In this document: positions 34,641-47,776 of the stretch, in pieces
Layout of the letters: each line of letters opens with the position of its first letter
Numbering within the stretch: position 1 is the stretch's first letter
The notes under the pieces: generated by a model
Told to the model about the DNA's origin: nothing
The model's input: the letters and a program-made list of their open reading frames with translations, nothing else
Database searches by the model: none
Source of the DNA: Callipepla californica brunnescens
Lineage: Eukaryota > Chordata > Aves > Galliformes > Odontophoridae
Assembly: GCA_023055505.1 (NCBI GenBank)
Contig: JALIRH010000005.1
Coordinates: forward strand, 1,426,001-1,490,000
Direction of reading: 5' to 3'
Length of the DNA stretch: 64,000 nucleotides
Position numbers and translations under genes: made by a program

Positions 34641-37600
34641 ACTCACAGAAATGTGAGTTAGAAGACAGACCTCTGAGGAGCACTCCCTGCTACTCCAAAA
34701 TGACCTGAAATTGAGTGAGATTTAATCACCTGAATTTTGGGCTGTATGAAGTGTGCTTCGTTAAATTAATTTTACTAAATAATTACACAGACCTGTTCAA
34801 GCTGGCATAGTTAACAAGAGAGGTTGATGGTTGTCTTCATTTGACAGTGGTTTTCATTGCTCAGTGTCCTCAGTGGAAGGCTGGCTTTGACTCTATCTCC
34901 CTCTCTCCTGGGTAGCAAGGAAGCACTGATAACTGAGGATGATGCTGTCTGAAATAGTGATATGGAGCAAAAAGGGAGAGGGAACACACTTTTTTCTTTT
35001 CCAGTTTTAAGCCATTATTTTGTGTGGACAAAGGAGCGAATTTGCTTAAACCATAAGAAATACAGATCTTGTGGACTTAAACAATACTGCCATTCTTTCA
35101 AAAAATCACATTGTGTCCCAGCTCATTTAAGCTGTTGAATGGTTATGTCATGCAAGAAGGTGGATGAGAGAGAAAAGCCTCAAACTCTTTCAGCTTGATC
35201 TGTGCAATCAATAAAGCTCACTAAGGTAATTACTCTCTGATTTAAAACCCATTCTTCTATTTGCAGTGTTATTTGCTTGCACTGACCAAAATGCTGCAGA
35301 GAGCAAAAAAAGAAGTTTAAATTCATGTAAAAAATAGTTTCTCCAGGAAGTTATTTTCATCCTTCTCTTATCTGATTACCTCTTCACTTTCTTCTTTTTT
35401 GGGCGGGCTGGGAGGAGAATAATTTTGTTATGAGCAAGGCTTAATTTTGCTTTTTGAAGGCATCTTCTTAGAAAAAGCAACTGGGGCCATGCACAGCTGG
35501 CTTTTGAAAATTGAGTTTCTACTGAAACTTCCCTGCTATTATCTTGACAATCTTATTATTATCAAAGCATGCAAATATTAGGTATGACAATGAATGCTCA
35601 CGGCAGGGAAGAACGTAACTTGGCCATCAGAGGAAGAGGGCCACTAACAATTGTGCCCCCTGTCACAAAAGCCATAATAATTTAATATTCTCATACTGGG
35701 AGTCTCCATTTTGTTGGGCCTGCATAGAGCTGCTGAGAGCTTGTTTCCTTTTGGCCAAATCACCAGGGCCATTCCTTGAACATTTTGCAAGACTTCAAAT
35801 AGAGCATCATGCTGATAATGACTTGAGGGCAGGATTGTTTAAATTTTTTTTGTTTTTCTTTTTTTTTTTTTTAAGCCTAGGAATAAATGATTTAACTATT
35901 AAACTGAGTCAGGCTTCTAGCTTCTGAATGTAATTTATTTCAAGGTTGTGTTAAACTTGTTAGTAGATCAATCGTTTTTCTTCTTTTGCCAGCCTGCTTT
36001 GCAAAAAATAGGGAGGACAAATCAGCTAAATGTCATCACCTCAGTATATTTGAAGTGTCGCATATTGAAATAATTAACAACCAGCTGCATTATCTGGGTA
36101 TGGGTTTTGTTTTTTAGGATTGTGTTTATTTGAGCGCTTAAAACTCCTCAATATATAACAGGAGGCGTTAAATGTCTTATTTTAGAGGCAAGTAACTAAG
36201 CAAATTGGGCAGTTATGAGATTTTAATGGCTGTTCTCCCTTCTTTGCACAGGCCTGCTAGCTCATACAGAAGTCAGACACTGGTTGTCCCAAACCTTCCT
36301 GGAAAGATGCCTTTCAAAACCGATTTGTTCCATATCCACTTTGAGTTCTATAAAAGAAAAGCTATACAGAGAGAGAGCTGAGCCTGGCGGAGCTGGCTGC
36401 TTGAGATGGATTCTTTGCAGCACAGGAATAAATGATTCTGTCACTCCCAGGAAACAGAGCCCTGGGTCCAAACTGTTGTTTTCAAAAGGTCTTGGATTTA
36501 TCTGTTTATAGCATGAGAAAGCTCTGCAGCAACTAAAGGAGCAAGGGCGATACCAGAAATATCACAGACAATAGCTGCTGGTAAGTGGTCACTTAAAAGC
36601 CATTAGTAGGCAATATCTCTTTCTATTCCTCACCTCTGCTTGTGTGTCTGTGTGCATGTACACTGAGTGCATAAAATTCAGTAATCATACACCTGAAAAA
36701 TGTTAAAAATGGATTAGGAAAAGTTTTCCAATAAATATAGCGTTACACTTACAAACACATGCTGGAGATTCCCATGACCACAGGGGTCCTGCCTCTTGTT
36801 TAACAGCCTGGTGGTCCGAAACATCAAGGTCAGAGTGCAGCTATTGGTCTGCGTGCCTATTGTCTGTGCTTCCAACTTAGGCTGGTGAAAAGGATAATCG
36901 TGTCTGAGCCAACCTCCGCTTCCAAGTCCGCGCCATTGGAAGCCTGTTCATGAATTATTATGGGGAGATGCTTGTGCTGGGTGGCCATTTAGAAACAAGG
37001 AAGAGGAGGAGGTGTCTTTCTGCAAAGTGAGTACTGGGAGCAAGGTTTGGGTTAAGTTAGCTTGAGGCATCGGGGTTAACACCTTTGATCTTTCTTTGTT
37101 GAATGTGGTGGGATTTTTGGCACACACAAAGGCAGGGTGGCAATTTCTGCATTTCCCTGGGGCTTACCAGAAAAGACACAAGCCTGTATATATACAAGGA
37201 CACCATTTGTTTTTAGCACAAAACTAGGAGCTCTTCTCATGCTGCAGGTATATATCACACAGACCTCAGTGAGCACCAGCTTACAGGACACAGGGGGACC
37301 AAGAGCATATGGAGAGAGATTTGTCTTTTGATATGCCTGCTGTCCTGGAGACTAGGAAAGCATTTTTCTTCTTGTGAGCTGCTGCATTTCTCCCTCCCTA
37401 TCTTTCTTTGGAAGTCAGAGAAGCTACAGTTGGGAGAGGAACAGAAGAACATGACTTGTTGCTGGTGAAAAAGGGGTTGCTTGTGAAAATCCAAAAGCAA
37501 CAGATTGCTCAGAGGAAGAGAGACCATGCTGCTTACACCACTAAGCTCCAGCTCCTTTCAGTCTGTAGCTGAAAATAGGGCTTCAGACAGCAAGTATTTT

Positions 37601-40429
37601 TTTAGCTCTAGACCCTCAGTCTAGCTTCAGGAAAGTCGTTGTACCTATCATTAGTACCTCAGTATCATCCAGTTCTGCAGTCATAGTAGTTTCTTAATCT
37701 GGCTCTGAGCTGTTCACAGCTCTCTGAAGTTAAGGGATGTTGCCTGCTGGGGTCAGGTTTCCAGCACATACGATCAAATGTGCCTTCTGCAGCCTGTTGT
37801 TTCTGGATGCTGTGGATGTCAGTACAGTGGGCTGAAAGAATCTTTGCTCAGCATAGGCTTGCCAATTCTCAGATCCTTACAGCACGGATAAGCAGGTTAC
37901 ATTTAAATTAAATTTCCTATGGAGATTCACAGGGTTACCAAAAATGCCCTGTCATTTGGGGGTCAGTTGCATTCCCATTACTGCCTTTGCAGATCCTTGT
38001 TCTGTGAATGCATGCCATCTATGAGAAGGGCATAGTCTTGGATATTCTCTGAGCCTTTATTCTTTATCAGTGCTTTCTCGGGACCAGTGTTGGAAATCAT
38101 CTATGGGAACAGAAAGTCCTTAGTCCTTAATGTTAGCCACAACAGACATCAAACTACTACTGGAAAAAAGTCTCTGTAGAAGGATGTGGGTCATTACAGG
38201 ATGTCTTCACTTTGTACTCTGAGTTGTTAGTGCTTTGGTTTTGTTGCTGTTGATTTTTTTTTATTTAAACTTAAGTATATAGGCCTCTCCACAAGTAACC
38301 TGTGTCTTGAGAAGGCTTTAAGAGGCCAGCTTCTGCAAACAGATGCTGTGATGTCTTAATTAAAATCACGTTCATACATATGCTTCTCCACTCCCAAGAG
38401 AATTATGCTGGCTTCTCACTCCAGAGTGGAGTGATCTTTTGGCTCATTTTCATTGCTAGGCCAAGGACACGTGTCCCAGGTTCTGTGGAACTCCTGGAAA
38501 GAGAATGCTGGGCCAGGTCTTGTCTTTAATTCAGTATGTCCTGGGTTTGCCAGCATCAAAGTGGGCTGGGGAGAACAATATCATGAAGAAACTCCACCTT
38601 GGAAAAGAGAAAGGTGTTAACATGAGGCTGCAGAATTCCTCAGGAGCCCAGGGAGTCAGTGGCAGGCACAATCCAAATCAGGTAACAGTGTGGGCCAGAC
38701 TATCAGTGGCTGGATTCTGTAACAGTAATGCTGGAGAACAGCAAGCCCTGAAAAATGTATAATGTTCTCACCTACCATTGCGATGAACTTGCTGTGTGCA
38801 CCAATGGAGAGCAGTGGCAGAGAACTAAGAAAGGCACCCTGGACTTAGATCCAGCTGACTAATACTAAGCTGAAAGAAATTCTGCTCTAGCCATTGAACT
38901 GTCAACACTGAGGGAGATGAGAATTGCAGCTAGTGTGAGACAGGTGCCTAACTGTGAAAATCTTTCATTACTTATCGAATATTGCTGTGATTCGGAGTGC
39001 ATGCTGCTGCTGCAAGTGAATGAATACATGTAAAGTGTTTCTCAATCTGCAGACAGAGCCTGCTTCATAAATCATGGGAATTGTTTAAAAATCCTGAGCA
39101 GATGCCTACCGCACTGCTGGTAAGCTTGGGGTTAACTGGAACCTCACCTCCTGGTTCCTCTAATTGGGCTTATTTGCCATGGAGAGGCTTCCAGTGCCGT
39201 TTTGGAAACTCAAGGATGTGAAAAAGATGGAGCGAAACCAATGCAAAGTGGGCTTAAAGTGACTGCTCTACTAAATGTCAACGGAACAACTAAATATAAC
39301 CCTGAAAGTAGAATTTATGCTTTGCACTCCTTCGCTTTTTTTATTGTGGTGAGAAAAAAGCCAGGAACTCAACGGGCTGTAACTTTAATAGGTCATTCCA
39401 GCCAGTGCTTACCTTTACAAAATCCTGATAATACAGAGAAGACAATACAGTGATCAAAAGCAGTGATGAGATTTTTTAGCAGCATTAACCGTCATGACCT
39501 AGCAAAATGAAAGAAAATGGTTTAACAGAACTGTCAGATCCAATATAGCTAATAAAGGCATGGATAAATGTTTATTACATACCGGAGACAGATCATTTCT
39601 GTACAGAAATTGAGGATGACCTTTACTGATAACTCTTATCTGCCTGATATCCTGAATAAGAAAAAGAGAGGGGGAGAGAGGGCTGCGCTATTGCTGATAT
39701 TTATGAAAGGTAGAAAAAAATTACACTTTGCAAATGATTGTTTTTAGAGCTCTCAGGAAAATAAAGATATGGATGCTCATTCTGCACAAGAGATCCTGGG
39801 CTCTGACTTGGCTGTGTCAAATGTAATGAGCATCTCCAACTAGGAGACTTTTTTATAGGCTTTATTTTCATGCAGCTATGTATATTTATGAGTGTCTGTG
39901 TTTGGGGGACTACTGGTTGCACTCGCACTAATTTTTTTTTGTCTGTGTATAATGTTCCCAAGGTACTTGATCTTCCTGCCAGCACCCACACCTGAAAGGA
40001 GATTCCCAAAAAAAGTCAGCTTCCAAAAGATCTCAGCAAGACTCAGTAGCCAGACTTGTGGAAGAAAAATTGGAAATTTAGGCCATCTGTTTTGGACTGT
40101 CAATGTGATGCAAGCTTCTTGAGGAAATCTTGTCCTTCCGTTCCAGGTATATACAAATTAGCATGTATTTGAAATGTGGGCAATACCAGTGCTGAACCTG
40201 GTAAGTGAGGCTGCAATGATCTCATCCTGCCAGCCAACCACCTAAATGCAGGGCAGACAATTTACCAGGCTGCCTGAGGCTCCAGGGAGGTACGGTGATC
40301 TGCCAAGTAGATGAGTAGAGTTGTGCAGGCAGGGAAATTAAAAGAACAAGTTCATCTCAGGCTTTTTTCTCATTCCCCCTAGGGTTCAAACAGTTGAGAC
40401 CTGACTTTCATTGTGCTCTGAGTATAAAA

Positions 40430-40690
40430 TGATAGAATCATCAAGGTTGGAAAAGACCACTAAGATCATCTAGTCCAACTGTTGATCCATCCCCACCATG
40501 ACCTGTACTCATGTCCTTCAGTGCCACGTCTCCGCAGTTCTTGAACACCTCCAGGGACAGTGACTCCACCACCTCCCTGGGCAGCCTATTCCAATACTCA
40601 TTACTATTTCTGAGAAGGGATGTTTCCTAACATCCAATCTGAAACTTCCCTTGTGCAGCTTAAGGCCGTTTCCTTTCATCCTGTACGTAT
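40430..40690 (-). mobile_element. CR1 3' fragment
   Basis: The plus strand reads TGATAGAATCATCAAGGTTG, AAGATCATCTAGTCCAACTG, TTGAACACCTCCAGGGACAG, CCACCTCCCTGGGCAGCCTA, then TTTCCTAACATCCAATCTGA. It is a clear antisense CR1 that looks little diverged, so relatively young. The recognisable part ends near CCGTTTCCTTTCATCCTG. Confidence 0.93.
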
Positions 40691-43600
40691 AATGTAAGGG
40701 TTCATTCTCTTCTCTGTGAGCCAGAGCTGGGCATGCAGCAAACACCACAACCTACCTGTCAAAAAACTGACAAAAATGAGGTGTAAAGGTAATCAGAATC
40801 AGGCCTATTACAGGCAGTTAATCATAAATAATGCTGTCTCGGTAATGGTTGCAATTAGTTACAAACTTCAATCGTCTCAAACGTTAGCATGTTGGCCAAT
40901 TATGCTGTAGGAATTATCAAGTAACCCATAGCACATTAGCCTTTTGTAATGCCATTGTTTGGAGCTGCTCAGGTCACCAGATCCTCGCCAGGATGAATTA
41001 GCATAGCTCTCCAAGGTACAATGGTGCGGCGCTGATTTACATCGGTTGAAAGCTGTCCCTTTGTCTGCTGGAGTTGTAGCGGGAGGAAGTTTAAATCATA
41101 GCTTTGCAGTGGAGGCTCCTCCGACCCAGCCTCACAGAAACAATGGTACGTGTGTTTTCTCTCTCTCGGCTGCACAGATGACTTATGAGATGCCAACGGT
41201 AATGCCGAGGTCTGGTGGTAGCTCAACAATAAGCTGAAATCGTACTTTAATGGTGCAATTTGAAGCAAGGAAGGGAAACACGTAATTAATGAGCTCATCT
41301 GACTTCTGCAGAAGAGAAGCCTATCAGATAAGGGAATTACTTAAGCATACTGATGTGCAGCTTAAAACTTCCTCACGCTCTTGCTTTTTAGTATGCCTTT
41401 TGTTTTCGTTTTGCAGGACGGCAGTAGTGTATTGTGACTGCTGTTTCCTGACAGCAAGTATGTTTCCTTCATAATAACCTTGATTCCTAAACGGCTTTTC
41501 TGTGTCATTAACATGGTAGCTCCATGGACTGAAGCCTGGAGAGCAGGCCCACAGATGCTCTGCATTATTTTGAGCACTTGTAACACTCTTTCTGATGAAT
41601 CCCCAACTCTTATTTGCTTATGATGGTCAGGCAGCTTACTACCTGTCTCTTTTGCCTTGTGTATGGATTCTGAGGAGCAGTTTCTAGATCTCGTGGCTGG
41701 TTCTGAGCTGTGTGGTTTCAATGGGAATTGCTTCAAAGAAAAAAACCTTGGTGAAATTAGTTGCAGTTTTAAAACAGAATATTTTGTCAAAATCAAATTT
41801 ATTTCAATGAGGGGCAATCACTCTAATGGCTGAGAAGAATGCAAAGATTAAATGAGGTATGAATGGCTGTAAGATGGTACAATTACCACCTCAGAAACAA
41901 TATATTTGTAAAGTTAATTCCTCTTGAACATGAACAATCTCCTTACACTTGACCCCTCTCTATTGCCTCTTCCATGCTTGAACTCTCCTTGAACTTTGAA
42001 GATCCATCTTGAGAGTATGATATGGCCATCTCTTTTGCATCTGGTTATTTTAGCTCCAATTTGCAGCCCTAAAACGGCAATTATGGTGATATATTGCTCA
42101 AGTCACCCGACATGGATTAGTATCGGGATCAGCGCGTTTATGCACAGTAGTGGTGAATGGAGACTACAGCTATGATTTTAAATGACTTGATTAATTTCGA
42201 AACAACACTTCAGAGTCCATTACATCCAGCAGGTGTTGGGGTTCAGACTGTCTTCCCTTAAGCAGAGAAAGCATGTCATATTTATTGCTTTTTTTTTCTC
42301 TTTAACATTTCTTTTTATTTTTTCCAACCCTCCATCCCTTCTTTCTGTAAACGCCCGCAGCCTCGGAAGCAATGTGGATGGTATTCCCTTTTCATAAATC
42401 AGAGGGCAAGATTCAGATAGCCAAACTGTAATATGTTCCTTTACAAAGTTTGCTGGGGATGCAGTATTATCAGTATGAGTGTGAAGACCATGACTGGCTG
42501 AACTGCAAGGCTGTTTTGTTGGCCCAGGGTCAATTAAATAATGCCGAGCCTGCATAAAACATCTGTTTTAATGAGCTTTTGATCTACGAGTGCTATTTGA
42601 GACTGTGAATGCCTACTTGTGATCTCCTCTGATTTTATGCCAGGCAGAGGCAGGTATTGCTGCAGAGGATGCTGGATGCCAAGAGCAGACTCTTCATCAC
42701 CCTACCCCTTGTCCTGGGGTCATTACTGTAGAGTGAGAGAAAAGGACAGAAAACAGAGAAAGCATCTGAACTTGAGGAATGATTGCATTTGGATAAAGCA
42801 GGGAGAGTCATGATGAAAGCTCTTCCAAACATCACTGATTGTAGGGGCAGCCTTTTGTGATGATCAGATGTCATGTGCCTTTATTTTGTGCCTTTATTTG
42901 AGTCTTTGTGGCCTGATCTGGCTGCTCTCTATGCCTTGTTTCAGCTAGAATTCCCATTCCAGGCACCCAGTGCACACATAAAATAAGGCCCTATTCTGTG
43001 AAGTGCCACTGAAATGACTGCTTGATGGCTGAGGTACTCCTTCTCATGAATAAAGGGACAAAAGTTTGGGGCTAATGAGAAGCTCGGGGTTGGAGTGTTT
43101 GTTTTGAAGACAGTAGTGTATTCTGCAGGCAATGGTGTGGAGGCAAGGGAAATTCTGGCTGGGGTCAGGAGTTTCCCAAAGGAAGCAGATTCTGTTTGCA
43201 CTGAAAGTGTAACTCCTCTTAGCAGGGCTGACAGTACATCAGTCTGCTCTGAAGTCTGCTGAATGGGAGGGAGCCCATCCATGCACATGGAAGATGCCTT
43301 CATAGGGCAAGCATGGCTGAAACACAAATGAATATCTTCTTCGAGAATATGAGGAAATAGATACAGAACCTCTCCAAAAGCTCAGTTTGAAAGTAGTGCC
43401 CAGAGTGGACCACGTGCGGAGTCAGCCTATGTGACACTGCACTGTAGGAACAGTGCTGGTTGTGGAGCAGACGAGAGTAACTCACAAACCTCTGTGAATG
43501 AGTTGTCAGGAAAAAGCGTAGTGTAATTAGGAAGTGCAGATGATTATTTCTTGTGTTGGAGATGATTTGAGATGACATTCCTGAAGGGAAAACGATCAGT

Positions 43601-45907
43601 GGAAGGCTTGTTTTTCCCTTGGCACTTTAACATGTATGTGGTTTTTCTGTGGAAGTGGTTTATTTTCTAAGAAGAGTTCTTTTATAATGAAAAAGAAAGT
43701 GGCTTAATAAGCTCTTCCCAGCAAAGTGCACTTGAATTAACGTGCTGCTGAAAAGCAATCCTTGGATTTCTGATTATATTCCCTATGCTATAAAATCTTC
43801 CTTTACATGACACAAAAGGCACCACTGGCACCTGAACATTTTTGTCTACCTCAGATCTGTCATTTCTTTGCTTTTTTAGAAATCTACATCTGCAGTGTAT
43901 GATTGAGTGTGAACACTCTGTGGTTGAATGGCTATATCTAGCTAAATACTTTTTTTTTTCTTTTTTAATTGGCATAATTTCTTGAATGGCAAGGTTGGAA
44001 ATGCAAATTGACATGTTACATTTAAGAACATCCCTTGTTTCCAAAGACCTTTTTGATGTTAAAAAGAAAAAAATAAAAACATAGTAGTGTCTTGCTGGCC
44101 ATCCTGCACACTGACTTCTTTGGGAAGGTTCCCTAAGTATTTGCAGGCACTGTCTGAACCTTTTCTTTAGGGTGAAGGTCATGCTTTTGCTCTAGAACAA
44201 TGCATATACTTATTTTAAACTCAAGATGGACTTTGAGTGAAAACTGTGATCCAAATGCGCCCAAACACAAAAGGCTTAGCTGACCCGTTAGTGATGCAAT
44301 AATATTCATGCATTTCAAAGGACACCGTTTACTGTCACAAATAGTTTCCCTTTTTAGTAGGCTAACCTCTGTTTTCAATATTCTCCTTTGTCCATGGGTC
44401 AGCAGTGCTGTTCCTGTGGGGAAAGCCCTGGGCTGAGATCCAGGTTGCAGGTTGCATCTTTCGGTGTTGGGTGTTAAAATGGGGAAAGAACATAGATAGT
44501 TTTTGTCCTGTGGCCAGTGCTGTGCATCTGCCCACATTTCTTCTCTGTTAAAGTAACTTTCCCTGTGTATTTTTTTTTTTCCCACTTAAAAGGCACTGAA
44601 TCATGTCAAAGCCTCCAGGTGTCTCAGCATCCCTCTGATTCCTCCCAGAGCTCATGCTGATGTTTTCTGGAGGTTGGGGGGCAGCAGACCTGAATCCTAA
44701 TCTGTGCCATTCGGGACACTTGGCAGCCCCAAGGAGCAGATCAGCAAACTGCATCCATGGTGTTTCCAACCTGTGGCACTGCGGAGCTGGCTGACGGGAC
44801 AGGGAAACCATTCCTTTTGAAGACGTTCCTGACCTCAGGCGTGTTTCTGTGCAGGCGATGTGCTGCCCGCTCTCCTCCCACCCTCACTAAGCAGTGAGAG
44901 TCTGCATGCAAAGCTCAGCCCAACTGCAGCCACTCCATGCAATACCCAAGTCATCACATTATTTGTATTCCAAATCCCATTCCTCAACACTGTCAGTTTT
45001 TTTCCCTTGCAGAGAAGCGAAGAGACAGTTAAAGGGACTTTCGGTGACATCCCCCCTGTTTAATGAAGCTTGGAGTTATGGGCAAGTGCCTCGAAGTGCC
45101 GTTATTATCTGCATGAGCGACTGAAGGCCGAGGGTCTGGCAGTGTGCAAAGAGCTCCACCGCAAATGTGCACATTGATCACTGCTAATCAGCCCATCCAG
45201 GTCAGGGGTGCTGCCGAGACAGAGAGCTCTGCAAAAGCTGACAAATGGAGCAGCAGAGCTTGGGGGTTAATGTAATATTCAAACAGAATGAGGTATTCAT
45301 TTTCTTACAAGCTTGTCACTTTTCCCTTCCTCTGACATTTTGCTACAGAGTAGAGCGAAGAGGCAGGGAGATGGTGTATGTGAGAGAAATGTCCTAACCA
45401 GAGAAAAAAAAATCCTAGCATGTATCTAACACGCAGTAGGAAAAAGGTATGGGAAATCACAGCATTTCTACATCCTCAATTTATTTATTTTTATAGTGTT
45501 TTGTGTTCTTTTGCAGTAGGATTTTTTTTTTTTCCCCAGACCCACTGTTCTGAAGGCTGTGTGCAAAACACACAGTGTGTGTCATTGTCTTATTCAGGCT
45601 TCTCGCGAGGGTTAGAGAGGCTTGAGTAATGACAGGTCCAAGTTCCAGTAAGATCTTTGCTGATTCAATAATTATTTCAGCATTACAGTGCTGAAGCCAG
45701 CTGCTGTGAAGGGAATTGTCCTAAGAAAACCCAGAATGCCTGTGAGCTGAGCTGCAAGATCTTGTGTAGTGCAACATTGCTTCAGGACTGAGATGAAGCC
45801 AGGATACAGCTCTGGCCCTGGATAAATCTGCCCGTTCTACCTCTTTACAGTTATGGATCAGAAAATAATTCTTGAGAAATTAATTCTATTTACCTGTTTA
45901 CATAGGT
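40691..45907. other. Intergenic, no gene seen
   Basis: Unique sequence with CpG-retaining AT-rich blocks at 40790-41300 and 42040-42240. Frames of 128-166 codons (43327-42941, 41817-41362, 44182-43682, all minus) show no domain, signal or composition suggesting coding. Confidence 0.7.
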
Positions 45908-46157
45908 TGATGGTTACAGGACAAGGGAGAATGGTTTTAAACTAAGATGGGAGATTTAGATTAAATGTTAGGAGGAAGATTTTCACTCAGAGGGTGGTGA
46001 TGCACAGGAACAGGTTGCCAGGAGAGGTTGTGGATGCCCCATCCCTGGAGGCATTCAAGGCAAGGCTGGATGTGGCTCTGAGCAGCCTGCTCTGGTGGCT
46101 TGAAACTAGATGATCTCTGAGGTCCTTTTCAACCCAGGCCATTCTATAATTCTATGA
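45908..46157 (+). mobile_element. CR1 3' fragment with intact tail
   Basis: A sense CR1 of about 250 bp. Blocks include ACAGGACAAGGGAGAATGGT, TTAGGAGGAAGATTTTCACT, AGAGGGTGGTGATGCACAGG, GATGCCCCATCCCTGGAGGC and CTAGATGATCTCTGAGGTCC, ending in ATTCTATAATTCTATGA. It is well preserved with a nearly consensus double tail octamer. Confidence 0.95.
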
Positions 46158-47218
46158 TTTTTGTTTATTTATTTATTCAGTAGAGCTCCTTTCCCATCAG
46201 AACAGTCTGAGTTTTTGTCATTTATTTTGTCTCTCCCCACAGTTTCCTAAGCATCTTCTTACTCTTTTAAAGTTTGGGAGTATTTTTATCCAGCTAGCAG
46301 TTACAGTGAGGGCACTAATTGATTTTGTTTGATTCATTTCATCCCAGGTGCTGAGTAATTGAGTGCGTCTGCCTAGTGTGACTGCAACTCCTGACCAGGA
46401 GATTTCATGGGGATAGCAGGAGCAGGAGATATACACTTCTTGTTTTCCGTCTGCTCTTTGTACTGGTTTCATGCTGAAGTTGGAAGGTGAGAGGAGGAGG
46501 AAAGGAAACGCATTGCTTCCTGTCTCATACTTTTGGAATGCATTACAATTCGGGTTGAAAAATAATGAATACAACCTATTAACTTCTTGAAGTATCGGAT
46601 CCAACAGGAAGGTGTAGTAACAACTGCAACAACATGGTGAAAAGTCCTAATATCTCTTAATTTTTCCCATGTAAATCCAAAGGCACAAGAGATGGAAGAA
46701 AAACCTGTGGGTCAGGTCAGTGGAATAGGTCCTGGGAGGTGTGAACACAGCTCTCATTTCCCACTGGGGTGGTAGAACACCCTGAGTCAAGCAGCTGATC
46801 TTTCCCCTCCTTTTTTTTATCAGATGTTTTCAAACATTTCTATTTCTTCTGTCTCTTTTGACTGTCAGTTCTTTAAGGCTGACATGATTTCTTAATGTTC
46901 CTTTTAAAGAAGGGTTTCTTCTAGTAAATGCCTGTCCCGCTGTATGGAAAAATAATATTTGTGAATGCATAGAGGCAGAATTATTTTATCTTCCTTTTAG
47001 TAGTACTACAGCCCCCTGGCAGCCTGTGATGCTGAGAAGCCAGCATCGTTTCACTCTAAAACAAGCTCCATCTCCTCATCAAGCTTCTACCTCCGAGATT
47101 CACATGCAACATTTCAGTTTCCTCAACCTTTATTCAGACACCTGACCTATTATAAGCAGTGTGCAGCTTATGATCTCTTCCCAATAAACAAGTTTTAAAC
47201 AAGTTGCCACATCAGATA

Positions 47219-47248
47219 TATTTATTTATTTGTTTATTTATTTATTTT
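47219..47248 (+). repeat. (TTTA)n simple repeat
   Basis: TTTA tetramers with one TTTG variant. Confidence 0.85.
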
Positions 47249-47758
47249 GTAGAAAATGAATGTGAGACAGCAAGGAGAGCTCATCACTCCAAACAGCGCT
47301 CCTTTCACTGGGCCACTCTCTTCTTCCCTGCAAGAATTAATTCAGAGCTGTGGAAAAGTATGGCTGTCCCAATGAAAAGAAATGCTACAGTTCGCTCAAG
47401 CATGGAAAGATCTGCTGTTTTATGGGGACTTAAGTATGCTTAATAAGGTAAAGTTCTTAATGAATTATCCTGAAATCAATGCTGTCTGAGGCACTTTCTT
47501 CTGCTAGTTACATGTGATGTCAAGGTGAATGCAGACACCTTGCTTGTCTGGACCACTGTCCCTTGGGCATCTGATGTTTCAAGACTCATTAGTCATTGTG
47601 ACAAACGAAGAGGGTGTTTAGAGAATGCCATGAGAGTAGTTGCCAGGTCTGTGGGCCCTGATTCTCAAAGATACGTTGTGCATAACTTGTGTGGGATTGC
47701 AGTAACTTTGAGTTGTGTTTTGATGTTGAAATGATTTTATTAGTTTTGTTCTCCTTCC

Positions 47759-47776
47759 TTTTTTTTTTTTTTTTTT
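47759..47776 (+). repeat. Poly-T run, with a (TG)n nearby
   Basis: T18, followed about 55 bp later by a T run and a TG dinucleotide repeat (47831-47842). Simple low-complexity DNA. Confidence 0.85.

Larger units (their letters stand above)
24850..40429. other. Intergenic, 15.6 kb without recognised transposons
   Basis: No gene is recognised. The longest chance frame is 171 codons on the minus strand (31235-30720), low in similarity to anything I know. The stretch contains T27, a C-rich G4 motif at 32542-32568, the perfect palindrome at 34588-34640, and AT-rich candidate regulatory intervals near 28.9-29.2, 35.5-36.2 and 36.8-37.0 kb. Confidence 0.7.

Noticed and set aside
43682..44182. 166-codon open frame on the minus strand
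   Set aside because: No similarity to a known family, no splice or Kozak support, and it crosses poly-T sequence.
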